NCBI RefSeq assembly: GCF_001936595.1
Contig: NZ_MLBG01000031.1
Span: 1-40,766 of the forward strand
Origin: Desulfovibrio sp. DV
GTDB lineage: Bacteria > Desulfobacterota > Desulfovibrionia > Desulfovibrionales > Desulfovibrionaceae
Reading direction: 5' to 3'
DNA length: 40,766 bases
Both the position numbers and the translations under genes were made by a program. Of the stretch, positions 8,664 to 16,925 are shown one piece after another; position 1 is the first letter of the stretch, and each line of letters begins with the position of its first letter. Below the pieces are notes generated by a model. It saw only the letters and a list, made by a program, of their open reading frames with translations. It was not told the origin of the DNA and did not search any database.

Positions 8664-10174
8664 GCGTCGCGTCGCGCCTTTGCCGGATCGGCGGCCCCGG
8701 GAGGGGCGATGCCGTACCGGCCGAGAATTTCGGTGACGCGGGCGGAAAGGTTGGTGGCCACCTTGCCGAGCGCCGCCAGATTGATGCACAGGTAGCAATC
8801 GACCTTGTAGCTGGCGTATTCCCACAGACCGGCCAGGGACCGGGTCAGTTCCGGCTCGATTTGCAGCAGTCGCAGCTTTTCCTCGAGTTCGGCAGGATTT
8901 TTGGCCTTCCACAGGAGCATGTCGGGCTGGTCGGGATCGTCGTCGAAAAACTGTTTGCGCCGGATCTTGCTCAAGCCCGCCTCGGCCAGCGCGTCCACAT
9001 CGGCCTTGGCGGCCCGGCGGGACCGGGCGGATTTGATCTGGATGCGGGCGGCGTCGGCCGCGCCCTTTTCGCGCAGCAGGTGGGCGAAATCGAGTTCCAT
9101 GACGTGTTCCAGGACATTGCCCAGCCGTCTGGCCTCGAAGTAGCCGGCCGCCTGGACGAGCCAGACGACTTCCTTGGCCGAGAACTCGCGCAAGGCCCGG
9201 GAAAAATCCTCGCGCACCACCCGAAGCGACACCATGGCCCCCAGGCAGAGAGCCACCACCAGCTCGCCGAACCGTTCGCGGGCATCCTCGGCATCGACGG
9301 CTTCATCCACCAGGGCGGCCCGGTAGTCGGCGGTCGCAATGTCCATGGCCGCCACCCGGGCGGCGAACTGGAGTTCGTCGCGTTCCAGGCGCTTGTCGCT
9401 GTCGCCAAGATCGGCCCGCAGGCACAGGCTCAAGGCGGCCTCGGCATTGGCGCGGCCGTCGTCGGAGTCGGTGGCGTCTTCAAAGGCGGTCTGGACGCGG
9501 GTTTGGGAGATGGCCTTGGTGGTGCCTTTGAGCTTGGAGAGCACGGCGTCGAAGGGATAGACCACCATGAGAAGCTGGCCTTCGCGCAACAGCCGGTAGC
9601 GGCGTTCGGCCAGGATGTCGTCGTAGGCCCCGCGCACCTCTTCCTTGATGAAGCGGTCGATGTAGGCGCGCCAGTAGAGTTCGTCAAAGACCATGGTGGA
9701 GGTGATTTCCTCGATTTTCACCAGGGAATCTTCACCAAAGTGGCGGATGACGGCGTCGCTGAAATTGTCCTTGATCAGGCTCGAAACATAGACCGCGCCC
9801 TGCAGGCACTTGGCCAGGATGGTTTCCTGGCGCTCCAGGCGTTTGGCCAGCTTTTCCTGGGCGACGGCATCGCCCACGGCCTTGGCCTTGCCGTAGTGGT
9901 TGAGTTCGAGGAGGTAGGCCGAAAAATGCTCTTTGATAAAATGGTACCCGGGATGCAGGCCCTCGGCCCGACGCAGCAGCATGTCCATGAGGCTTTGCTG
10001 TTCGGTTTCAAGCAGGGGAAACTCATTGATGCGGCTGCGATTGGCCCGCAAAAATTCCAGAAAAACCCGCTCCTCCAGCACTTCCCGGCGGGCCTTTATG
10101 GCCTTGAGTTCCTCCAGGCGTTCCAGGCAGGCGGCAAAGCGGCCGTCCCGGTCAAGCGAGGATGCGTCGTCCAT
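8660..10174 (-). CDS. Unknown cytoplasmic protein inside the cdsA-dxr operon
   Basis: I do not recognise this 504-residue protein. It is highly charged and mostly helical in appearance, with no signal peptide and no membrane helix. Stretches such as EEVRGAYDDILAERRYRLL and EFSAKEVVWLVQAAGYFEARR suggest long helical repeats. A basic segment (KSARSRRAAKADVDALAEAG) divides the last quarter from the rest. Two cysteines lie close together near the C terminus (VDCYLCINLAALGKVATNL). The ATG at 10174 has AAAGGAG about ten bases upstream and starts 15 bp after the cdsA stop. Its own stop overlaps the dxr start as ATGA. This tight packing suggests co-expression with phospholipid and isoprenoid genes. 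No function can be given. Confidence 0.85.
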   Translation of the reverse strand: MDDASSLDRDGRFAACLERLEELKAIKARREVLEERVFLEFLRANRSRINEFPLLETEQQSLMDMLLRRAEGLHPGYHFIKEHFSAYLLELNHYGKAKAVGDAVAQEKLAKRLERQETILAKCLQGAVYVSSLIKDNFSDAVIRHFGEDSLVKIEEITSTMVFDELYWRAYIDRFIKEEVRGAYDDILAERRYRLLREGQLLMVVYPFDAVLSKLKGTTKAISQTRVQTAFEDATDSDDGRANAEAALSLCLRADLGDSDKRLERDELQFAARVAAMDIATADYRAALVDEAVDAEDARERFGELVVALCLGAMVSLRVVREDFSRALREFSAKEVVWLVQAAGYFEARRLGNVLEHVMELDFAHLLREKGAADAARIQIKSARSRRAAKADVDALAEAGLSKIRRKQFFDDDPDQPDMLLWKAKNPAELEEKLRLLQIEPELTRSLAGLWEYASYKVDCYLCINLAALGKVATNLSARVTEILGRYGIAPPGAADPAKARRDA

Positions 10175-10189
10175 GGTGTGGCGGCTCCT

Positions 10190-10978
10190 TTAACCCAGTC
10201 CGAGCACGGACCGGCAGGCGGCGTAGAGCAGGATGGCGGGCAGCAGGCCGTCCACGCGGTCGAGCAGACCGCCGTGGCCGGGCAGGATGGCGCCGGAATC
10301 CTTGACGCCGGCGACCCGTTTGAGGGCAGACTCGAAAAAATCCCCGAACTGCGAGACCGCAGCCAGCACCGCGCCGGCCAGGGCCAGGGGGGGGAGCGCG
10401 GCCGGCGTTGCAACGGCGAACACGGCGGCCACGACCGCCCCGGCCGCCACACCGCTCACCGAGCCGGCCCAGGTCTTGCCCGGACTGACCGCCGGCCAGA
10501 CCTTGGCCCCGCCCACGAGATGGCCGCCGTAGTAGGCCCCGGTGTCGGCAGCCATGACCACGGCCAGGACAAAGGCCGTTTCCAGGGGTGAAAACAGGGT
10601 CAAAAGGCCCAGGGTCACAGGCAGATACAGCAGGGCGGCCACCAGCCGGCCACACGGCGGCGACGGTTCCTGGCGGGCAGCGAAACGGCGCAGGAAATCA
10701 AACTGCTCGATCCAAAGCGCCGCGGCCAGAAGCCCGACCACGGCCGGCCACTGGCCGCCAGCCAGGGCCGCCACGCAAAGCGCGCCAAGCAGATAACCGA
10801 CGGCTTCCAGGACCGGTCCGGGCCGGCCGGCCATGGCGAAAAACTCACGCATGCCGAGAACGGAAGCGACGGCAATGAGGGCAGCCAGGGGCCAGCCGCC
10901 GCAAACAACGGCCGCAGCCAACACAGGCAGGCCCACGGCAGCGGTGAGGATACGTTTTTTTTGCGATATGGCTTGCAT
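10190..10978 (-). CDS. cdsA: Phosphatidate cytidylyltransferase (CDP-diglyceride synthase)
   Basis: CdsA makes CDP-diacylglycerol from phosphatidate and CTP in the inner membrane, the branch point of phospholipid synthesis. The protein has about seven or eight hydrophobic segments. The family signature is intact near the C terminus: SQFGDFFESALKR, GVKDSGAILPGHGGLLDRVD. GKTWAGSVSG precedes it. I placed the start at the ATG at 10978 (262 residues, normal for the family) because residues encoded further upstream are Pro/Arg-rich and unlike CdsA. The ribosome site there is weak. The gene heads a run with the unknown 504-residue gene and dxr. The frr and uppS genes that often precede cdsA are not next to it here. 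Confidence 0.92.
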   Translation of the reverse strand: MQAISQKKRILTAAVGLPVLAAAVVCGGWPLAALIAVASVLGMREFFAMAGRPGPVLEAVGYLLGALCVAALAGGQWPAVVGLLAAALWIEQFDFLRRFAARQEPSPPCGRLVAALLYLPVTLGLLTLFSPLETAFVLAVVMAADTGAYYGGHLVGGAKVWPAVSPGKTWAGSVSGVAAGAVVAAVFAVATPAALPPLALAGAVLAAVSQFGDFFESALKRVAGVKDSGAILPGHGGLLDRVDGLLPAILLYAACRSVLGLG

Positions 10979-11060
10979 GATGGTTTCAGGCGGCCCGGTT
11001 GGGGCGCACAGGTTTTGTAGGCCATTTGCCGGACCAGGGCAACGTCTGCCCCGGGGGCTG

Positions 11061-11552
11061 TCAGGAGCCCGCTTCCCACCAGCTGACCGGCTCAAAGGTC
11101 ACGGGTATGACCCCGGCCAGTCCGGGCAGCACCGAACCTTCGATCAGGGCCTGCAACCGGCCGGTGAGATTTTTGTAATAGATGTCGCAGTCCACCAGAA
11201 ACCAAGCGTCGCCGTCGGCCAGGCCTTCGGTGACCACCATGATGTACTCAAACCCCTGGCCGAACCGGGGCTGGCCATTGCTGGCGTCGGCGGCCTGGGC
11301 AAACCGGGCGAAGCGGTCGAACACGGCGGCCAGGGCCTCGCGACGGGCCGGCCCCGGATCGGGATCTGTCTGAAAGGTCAGGGTTATGTAGCCGGAATGG
11401 TCCGGCCGGACAAATTCGGCAATCTTGAGCACGCCTTCCTTGGCCGGGCCGCCATCGCCGAGGTCGAGATGAAATCCGGTAAATCCGGCCAGCTTCTCGT
11501 GGGCCTTGAGTTCCCGCAGTTGCCGCTTGAGGTCGATGACGCCATCGGACAT
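11061..11552 (-). CDS. Unknown 163-residue cytoplasmic protein
   Basis: I do not recognise this protein. It has no signal peptide or membrane helix. It looks like a mixed alpha/beta domain with an acidic N-terminal half and several aromatic residues in the C-terminal half (DAWFLVDCDIYYKNLTGRL). The ATG at 11552 has a strong GGAGGAG site. It lies 82 bp upstream of cdsA in the same direction and may be the first gene of that transcript. Divergent from it is the histidine kinase gene. Confidence 0.75.
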   Translation of the reverse strand: MSDGVIDLKRQLRELKAHEKLAGFTGFHLDLGDGGPAKEGVLKIAEFVRPDHSGYITLTFQTDPDPGPARREALAAVFDRFARFAQAADASNGQPRFGQGFEYIMVVTEGLADGDAWFLVDCDIYYKNLTGRLQALIEGSVLPGLAGVIPVTFEPVSWWEAGS

Positions 11553-11682
11553 GGGGGCTCCTCCCTCCGGTTTGGACGCGGTGGATGCAACGCTGCTGCC
11601 TTGTAAAAGCTCTCCTGGAGACGTATGCTTTTTTCATGTGTAGCGCCACTGGCTTCCCCTGCCCTCGTCCCGGAGACCGCTT

Positions 11683-12678
11683 TTGAGCGCTTGGCCGCCC
11701 CATCGGCTGTCGGCCCTGGGCTGGACGCTGGGTTTTGCGGCCGTCTCGCTCGTGCCGCTGGCCGCCTGTCTGGCCGCCCTGGACCCGCAGGCCCGCACCT
11801 TCGACGTCCTGGCCGCAGCTTCCCTGGGGCTCCTGGCTGCCGTTGCCGCAGCGGCGTTTCTGGCCCGGCGCCTGGAGCGGCAGTTGGATGCGGCCAGGCA
11901 GGAAAGCCGTTTTTTGCGCCGCCAGATCCTCAGCCTCGGCAAGCTGGCCGCCATCGGCGAAATGGCTGCCGGGGTGGCCCATGAAATCAACAACCCCGTG
12001 GCCATCATGATGGAAGAGGCGGGGCTTGTTCTGGACATTCTGGAGGATGACGCCCCCGCCGCCCCCGGCGATCAGGCCGAAATCCGCCGCGCCCTGCAGC
12101 AGATCCGGACCCAGGGGGCGCGGTGCAAAGACATCACCCACATGCTCCTGCCCATGGCCCGCAAGACCGACGATGCCCGTACCGCCGTCGATCTGAGCGC
12201 CCTGGCCGGCGAGATGGCCTCCCTGTCGGAACGGCGGGCCAGCCACGCCAAGGTGCGCCTTGTGACCGATCTGGCCCCGGATGTGCCACCGGTGTCCGGT
12301 TCGGCGGCCAGGGTGCAGCAGGTCTTGTTAAATCTCATCAACAACGCCTTAGACGCCATGGCCCCGGAGGGCGGCGAACTGACCATCGCCACCCGGCGCG
12401 CCGGCGAGGGCGGGGAATTGCTGGTGTCCGACACCGGCCACGGCATCCCCGAAGCGGTCATCGACCAGGTCTTTGAGCCCTTTTTCACCACCAAGGCCCG
12501 AGGCAAGGGCACCGGACTTGGCCTGTCCATCAGCGCCGGCATCGTCCGGGAGTTTGGCGGAGACATTTCGGTGCGCTCCGTTCCGGGACAGGGCACGACC
12601 TTTCGGGTCGTGCTGCCGGCCTATGCCGGCCAAACGCTCCCGGCCCCTGCCGCCGCCGCACTCCCGGAGAACGAATGA
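11683..12678 (+). CDS. Membrane histidine kinase with no obvious sensor domain
   Basis: Two N-terminal membrane helices (about residues 12-32 and 42-61) are separated by only a short loop, so an extracellular sensor domain is essentially absent. They are followed by a short coiled linker and an HisKA H-box with phosphorylatable H100 in AAGVAHEINNPVA. The HATPase domain shows NLINNALDAM (N box), DTGHGIPE (G1) and GTGLGLSISAGIVREFGGD (G2). The likely start is TTG at 11683, which has GGAG eight bases upstream. No nearby ATG in frame has a comparable site. The stop overlaps the start of the receiver gene (ATGA), so the two are a cognate pair. The signal may be sensed within the membrane or by a partner protein. 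Confidence 0.9.
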   Translation: MSAWPPHRLSALGWTLGFAAVSLVPLAACLAALDPQARTFDVLAAASLGLLAAVAAAAFLARRLERQLDAARQESRFLRRQILSLGKLAAIGEMAAGVAHEINNPVAIMMEEAGLVLDILEDDAPAAPGDQAEIRRALQQIRTQGARCKDITHMLLPMARKTDDARTAVDLSALAGEMASLSERRASHAKVRLVTDLAPDVPPVSGSAARVQQVLLNLINNALDAMAPEGGELTIATRRAGEGGELLVSDTGHGIPEAVIDQVFEPFFTTKARGKGTGLGLSISAGIVREFGGDISVRSVPGQGTTFRVVLPAYAGQTLPAPAAAALPENE

Positions 12679-13058
12679 ATGCCACGCCCCTGCGCCTGCT
12701 GCTGGTTGACGACGAAGCGGGATTTACCGAAGTGCTGGCCAAGCGGCTGCGCCGCCGGGGCCTGGACGTGACCGTCGCCCTGAGCGGCGGTGAAGCCATG
12801 CAGGCCGTGGAGCAAGGCGCGTTCGACGCGGCGGTGGTGGATTTCAAGATGGCCGACATGGACGGCCTTGAGCTGCTTGCCTGGCTCAAAAGCCACAGCC
12901 CGGGGCTGCCGGTCCTCATGCTGACCGGACACGGGTCCGGGGAGGCGGCCCGGGAGGGCCTCGCCGCCGGAGCGGCCGACTATCTCATAAAACCTTGTGA
13001 CTTACACGAACTGCTGGCCAAGATCGCTGCCGCGACAGGCCGTGTGGTTGCCCCATGA
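12675..13058 (+). CDS. Response regulator receiver protein without output domain
   Basis: The 127-residue protein is a receiver domain with the acidic cluster VDDE at residues 11-14, phosphoacceptor D56 (VVDFKMADMDG), T84 and K106 (YLIKPCDL). There is no DNA-binding or enzymatic output domain. It starts inside the end of the kinase gene and its own stop overlaps the methyltransferase start, both as ATGA. The output may therefore be a protein interaction, possibly with the co-encoded methyltransferase. That is inference from gene order only. Confidence 0.88.
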   Translation: MNATPLRLLLVDDEAGFTEVLAKRLRRRGLDVTVALSGGEAMQAVEQGAFDAAVVDFKMADMDGLELLAWLKSHSPGLPVLMLTGHGSGEAAREGLAAGAADYLIKPCDLHELLAKIAAATGRVVAP

Positions 13059-13720
13059 GCATGGAAAAAGGAGCGCCGCCTGTGGATGACGACACCGCCC
13101 GTTTCGACGCCCGCGCTGCGGCCTGGGACGCCAATCCCATGCGCCTCAAACTGGCCCGGGACATTGCTGCGGCCATGACCGCCGCCGGAATTTTCCGCCA
13201 GCCCGTACCCTCTGCCCTGGATTTCGGCTGCGGCACCGGCCTTTTGACCCTGGAACTGGCCGAACGGGCCGGACAGGTCACGGGCCTGGACACCTCGGAC
13301 GGCATGTTGGCCGAACTGTCGGCCAAAATCGAGCGGGCCGGCCTTGGCAATGTCGGCGTCTTAAAGGCCGATCTGGCTGCCGGCGATCCCTTGCCCGCAA
13401 GCTACGACCTCATTGCCAGCGCCATGGCCCTGCACCATGTGCCAAAGCCCGAGCCGGTCCTCAAACGCCTGTTTGCCGCCATCTCGGCCGGCGGCTCCCT
13501 GGCCCTGGCCGACCTCGACAGCGAGGGCGGCGTCTTTCACGACGACAACGCCGGGGTCTACCATCACGGCTTCGACCGCATCGATCTGGCCGACATGCTG
13601 GCCGGCATCGGCTTTACCGGCATTGACGCCGCCACGGCCGCCACCATCGAAAAGCCCGGCAAAAACGGGACGTCCAAGGCGTTTACCGTCTTTTTGATGA
13701 CCGCCCGCAAGCCGTCCTGA
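13055..13720 (+). CDS. Class I SAM-dependent methyltransferase
   Basis: The 221-residue protein has the SAM-binding motif I (ALDFGCGTGLLTLELAER, about residues 49-66). It also has the acidic end of strand 2 (GLDTSDGM) and the ALHHVPKPEPVL segment typical of the Methyltransf_11/25 group. The substrate cannot be read from the sequence. Some related small methyltransferases are in lipid or quinone pathways. Two possible starts exist, ATG at 13055 (overlapping the receiver stop) and ATG at 13061. It is the last gene of the kinase-receiver-methyltransferase run and is followed by a strong hairpin. Confidence 0.85.
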   Translation: MSMEKGAPPVDDDTARFDARAAAWDANPMRLKLARDIAAAMTAAGIFRQPVPSALDFGCGTGLLTLELAERAGQVTGLDTSDGMLAELSAKIERAGLGNVGVLKADLAAGDPLPASYDLIASAMALHHVPKPEPVLKRLFAAISAGGSLALADLDSEGGVFHDDNAGVYHHGFDRIDLADMLAGIGFTGIDAATAATIEKPGKNGTSKAFTVFLMTARKPS

Positions 13721-13753
13721 CCCGCTCCGGGTCCTTTCCCTGCCATTTCCACA

Positions 13754-13797
13754 GCCGCCCGTGGCCCGCGCCGTTTCCGGTGCGGGCCGCGGGCGGC
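13754..13797. terminator. Hairpin between convergent genes
   Basis: A 16-bp stem with one mismatch (arms 13754-13769 and 13782-13797) lies in the 85-bp gap between the convergent methyltransferase and OmpA-domain genes. No T tract follows on either strand. It may act as a bidirectional transcription stop or a 3' end stabiliser. Confidence 0.5.
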
Positions 13798-13805
13798 CCT
13801 GCGCC

Positions 13806-14867
13806 TTAGGAGCCGGCCGGAGCGTCGGGCAGCGGCGGCGGCAATTCGGGCGAACCGGGCTGGCTGCCAGCCGGCTGTCCCGGACCGGCCTGATCCTGTT
13901 GCCCGGCAGCCGGAGCCTCAGACGTTGGCGCGGCCGGGGTCGGCTCCGGGGCCACCGTCGGGGATGGCGCCGGGGCCGGGCCGGCATCCGAAGGCGAAAG
14001 CACCGGCGGGAGCGCAGCCTTGCCCCCGCCGTCGGCCGGATCGGCTTTGGCCGGCTCGCTCCCCAGGGTCTGGGGGGCGGTCGGGGCCGGTCCCGAGGGC
14101 GGGTTCGTCTCGCGAAGGAGTTCCGAGTCGCCGCCCTTCCCGGCCTCGGCCGGCTGCGCCGCGCCGCCGGGCACCGTGCCGCGCAGGGACTGGGACCCGG
14201 TTTCGCCGGCCAACAGCGGCACGTCGGCCACGATGATGTCCACCCGGCGGTTTTCCTGTCGCCCCTCCGGCGTGGCATTGCTGGCCACGGGCTGGTAAAA
14301 GGCCCGGCCCATGGCGGTGAAGCGTTCCGGGACAAGCCCGCTTGCCTCGGAGAGATGGCGGATCACCGAAGAGGCCCGGGCGGCGGACAGCTCCCAGTTG
14401 GACGGATACATGGAGGAATGGATGGGCATGTTGTCGGTATGTCCGACCACGTAGATGCTCTTGCCCTTGACCTTGGCCAGCACCGTCCCGACCCGGCTCA
14501 GGATATCGCGGCCCTTGGGCGTGATCTCGGCGCTGCCCGAGGCGAAAAGCACCTTGTCCACGAAATTGATTTCGAGCTTTTCCCGAAACTGGCGCACCCG
14601 GATATCCCGGCTGTCCACTTCGCCGCGCAGATCGGCCACCAGGGAGTCGTAGGCGGTCTGCAATTCTTCGGTCTTGCGTTCGAGGTCCTTGGCCCTGGTT
14701 TCGGCCTTGTGCTCTTCCGCCTTGGATTGAAACAACTGTCTGGTAAGATTCTCCAGGGCTTCCGGAACCCCCTTGCGGTTGTACAGGGAATTGGCCAGAT
14801 AGGCGGTCAACCCCACCGGGAGCAGAACCAGGATCACCATGAGTACTTTGAGCATCCGTCCACGCAT
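13806..14867 (-). CDS. Membrane-anchored OmpA-domain protein with a long Pro/Ala-rich tail
   Basis: The 353-residue protein has an N-terminal membrane helix (about 6-26), a coiled-coil segment (about 40-85), and an OmpA/MotB peptidoglycan-binding domain (about 95-215). The family's peptidoglycan-binding residues are visible in VVGHTDNMPIH and NWELSAARASSVIRHL. The last 120 or so residues are a low-complexity tail rich in Pro, Ala and Gly, probably disordered. The membrane helix lacks the ion-carrying aspartate of MotB, and no motA is adjacent, so I do not call it a flagellar stator. It probably tethers the inner membrane to the cell wall. The ATG at 14867 has GGAGG six bases upstream. It is divergent from the pabBC gene. 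Confidence 0.85.
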   Translation of the reverse strand: MRGRMLKVLMVILVLLPVGLTAYLANSLYNRKGVPEALENLTRQLFQSKAEEHKAETRAKDLERKTEELQTAYDSLVADLRGEVDSRDIRVRQFREKLEINFVDKVLFASGSAEITPKGRDILSRVGTVLAKVKGKSIYVVGHTDNMPIHSSMYPSNWELSAARASSVIRHLSEASGLVPERFTAMGRAFYQPVASNATPEGRQENRRVDIIVADVPLLAGETGSQSLRGTVPGGAAQPAEAGKGGDSELLRETNPPSGPAPTAPQTLGSEPAKADPADGGGKAALPPVLSPSDAGPAPAPSPTVAPEPTPAAPTSEAPAAGQQDQAGPGQPAGSQPGSPELPPPLPDAPAGS

Positions 14868-15032
14868 AGAGGCCTCCAGAAAAAGCCGTGCTGCCGACGG
14901 CCCGTCATGCGGACTTGCGCGACCGGCCCGGCCCCATGCCCTGGTCGGTCGGCCCCAGTCTTATCCGCTATCCCCCCAAAAGGCCACCGCCCACGCCTTT
15001 GGCCCAATCCCGGCCCGGCAGGGCGGGCGGCC

Positions 15033-16802
15033 ATGAAGGGCGACGCCTGGTTTGCCGGCACCGCCCCGGCCGGCGACACCGCCACCCGGGACTGGCCCCG
15101 GGCCTTTGCCGCCCCGGCTTGGTCCGGCCTGGCCCACACCCTGGAAGAGGTTCTGCCGCTTCTTCGGGCCGCCCTGGCCGAGCAGGAGCGCGGCCGCTGG
15201 CTGGTGCTGGCCCTGGCCTACGAAGCAGCCCCGGCTTTTGACCCCAGCCTCCCGGTCCATGCCCCGACCGGGGAGCCGCTGGCCTTTGTCGCCGCCTACG
15301 ACGCTCCCGTGCCGGCCAGCCCCCCGGCCCAGGCAGGCCCGGCCACTGCCGCGCCCTGGACGCCCGGCCTGTCCCGCGAGGCCTACGGCCGGGCCATCGA
15401 CGCCATCCACCGGCACATCGTTCTCGGCGAGTGCTATCAGGTCAATTACACCTTTCCTCTAGAAAGCCGCTTTGCCGGCGACCGGGACGCCTGGTTTGCC
15501 GCCCTGGCCGCCCGGCAGCAGGCCGCCCTGTGCTGCCGCCTGGATCTGGGCGAGCAGACGCTGCTGTCGTTTTCGCCGGAACTCTTTTTCAAGCGCCAGG
15601 GCGGGCAGATCACCGTCCGGCCCATGAAAGGCACCCTGGCCCGCGGCGATACGCCCGAATCCGACGCCGGGCAGGCCGCCGCCCTGGCCGCCTGCCCAAA
15701 AAACCAGGCGGAAAACCGCATGATCACCGATCTCATGCGAAACGATCTGGGCCGCATCGCCCGACCGGGCAGCGTGGCCGTCAGCGGCCGTTTTGCCGTG
15801 GAACCCCTGGGCGCAGCCTGGCAGATGACCACAACCGTCACGGCCGCCGTGCCCCGCAGCCTGGACCTTGTCGCCGTCCTGACCGCGCTCTTCCCCTGCG
15901 GCTCCATCACCGGCGCGCCCAAACGCAGCGCCATGGACGCCATTCGCCGCCTCGAACCCTTCCCCCGGGGCTTTTACACCGGCACCATCGGCTGGGTGGC
16001 CCCGGACGGCGAGTGCCTGTTTAACGTGGCCATCCGCACCATGACCCTCAACCACGCCGACGGCCGCTGCCGCTTTGGCGTCGGCGGCGGCATCACCCAT
16101 GATTCCCGCCCGGCCGAGGAATACGCCGAGTGCCAGTTAAAGGCCCGGTTTCTGACCGACCCGCCGCCCGATTTCGCCTTGCTGGAGACGCTTCGCCTGG
16201 CTAACGGCCGTTTTTCGTTTCTGGCCGAACACCGCGCCCGGCTGGCTGCCTCGGCCTGGAGTCTGGGCTTTCCCCTGGACGATCGGGCCATCGACGCCGC
16301 CCTGGACCGGGCCGGGCGGGAAGCGGCAGGCCAGCGCCGCCGGGTCCGCCTGCTCCTGGCCGCTGGCGGGGAAGTGGCAACCGAGTCCTTCCCCCTGCCG
16401 GCCCGGCTCGCCCGGCCGGCCCGGCTTGGCCTTTGCCCCGATCCGGTCGCTGCCAACGACCCGACCCTTTTTCACAAAACCACCCGGCGGCAGCGCTACG
16501 ACCGCGCCCTGGCCGCCCGGCCGGACTGCGACGACGTGCTCCTGGCCAACGACAGAGGCGAGGTCACGGAAAGCTGCCGGGCCAATGTGGTGGCCCGGCT
16601 TGGCGGCCGCCTGCTCACCCCGGCCCTGTCCTGCGGCTTGCTTCCCGGCACCTACCGGGCGCGGCTCCTGGCCCGGGGCATCCTTACCGAGGCCGTCCTC
16701 ACCCCGGACGATCTGGCCCGAGCCGAGGAACTGTGGCTGGTCAATTCCCTGCGCCTGTGGACCCGGGCCGTCCTGATCGGGCCTTTGGCCGCCTTGTCCT
16801 GA
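15033..16802 (+). CDS. pabB: Fused aminodeoxychorismate synthase subunit I and aminodeoxychorismate lyase (PabB-PabC)
   Basis: The 589-residue protein joins two folate-pathway enzymes. Residues 1 to about 375 form the chorismate-utilising PabB domain, with GECYQVNYT, the PMKGT motif whose lysine marks PabB rather than TrpE, PKNQAENRMITDLMRNDLGR, and the GSITGAPK and FYTGTIGW motifs. The rest is a PabC-type PLP fold IV domain, with FHKTTRRQRYD and NDRGEVTESCRANV. Together they turn chorismate and ammonia into p-aminobenzoate and pyruvate. No pabA glutaminase gene is in the window, so the ammonia source is encoded elsewhere. The ATG at 15033 is the first in frame that begins the PabB fold. Its ribosome site is weak, and the long open frame upstream is only a high-GC artefact opposite the OmpA-domain gene. 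Confidence 0.9.
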   Translation: MKGDAWFAGTAPAGDTATRDWPRAFAAPAWSGLAHTLEEVLPLLRAALAEQERGRWLVLALAYEAAPAFDPSLPVHAPTGEPLAFVAAYDAPVPASPPAQAGPATAAPWTPGLSREAYGRAIDAIHRHIVLGECYQVNYTFPLESRFAGDRDAWFAALAARQQAALCCRLDLGEQTLLSFSPELFFKRQGGQITVRPMKGTLARGDTPESDAGQAAALAACPKNQAENRMITDLMRNDLGRIARPGSVAVSGRFAVEPLGAAWQMTTTVTAAVPRSLDLVAVLTALFPCGSITGAPKRSAMDAIRRLEPFPRGFYTGTIGWVAPDGECLFNVAIRTMTLNHADGRCRFGVGGGITHDSRPAEEYAECQLKARFLTDPPPDFALLETLRLANGRFSFLAEHRARLAASAWSLGFPLDDRAIDAALDRAGREAAGQRRRVRLLLAAGGEVATESFPLPARLARPARLGLCPDPVAANDPTLFHKTTRRQRYDRALAARPDCDDVLLANDRGEVTESCRANVVARLGGRLLTPALSCGLLPGTYRARLLARGILTEAVLTPDDLARAEELWLVNSLRLWTRAVLIGPLAALS

Positions 16803-16827
16803 CCGGCCGCCAAAAAACAGCGGCCGG
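16803..16827. terminator. Short hairpin after pabBC
   Basis: An 8-bp GC stem (16803-16810 and 16820-16827) with a 9-base A-rich loop starts directly after the pabBC stop codon. It lacks a T tract. It may weaken read-through into dapF, which starts about 100 bp further on. Confidence 0.4.
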
Positions 16828-16925
16828 CCAGACCCAAACACTGCACCTCCGGCCCCCTGACCGCCTCTCGACGCGGCACCGGTGATCTGCTAGCCTCGCG
16901 ACACTTCATCCGAAAGGAGACTGGC

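Noticed and set aside
13806-14867. MotB flagellar stator protein
   Set aside because: The OmpA domain fits, but the membrane helix lacks the conserved aspartate and no motA is adjacent.
13761-15032. Upstream extension of the pabBC frame by 424 codons
   Set aside because: This part is antisense to the OmpA-domain gene, and the PabB fold begins only at the ATG at 15033.
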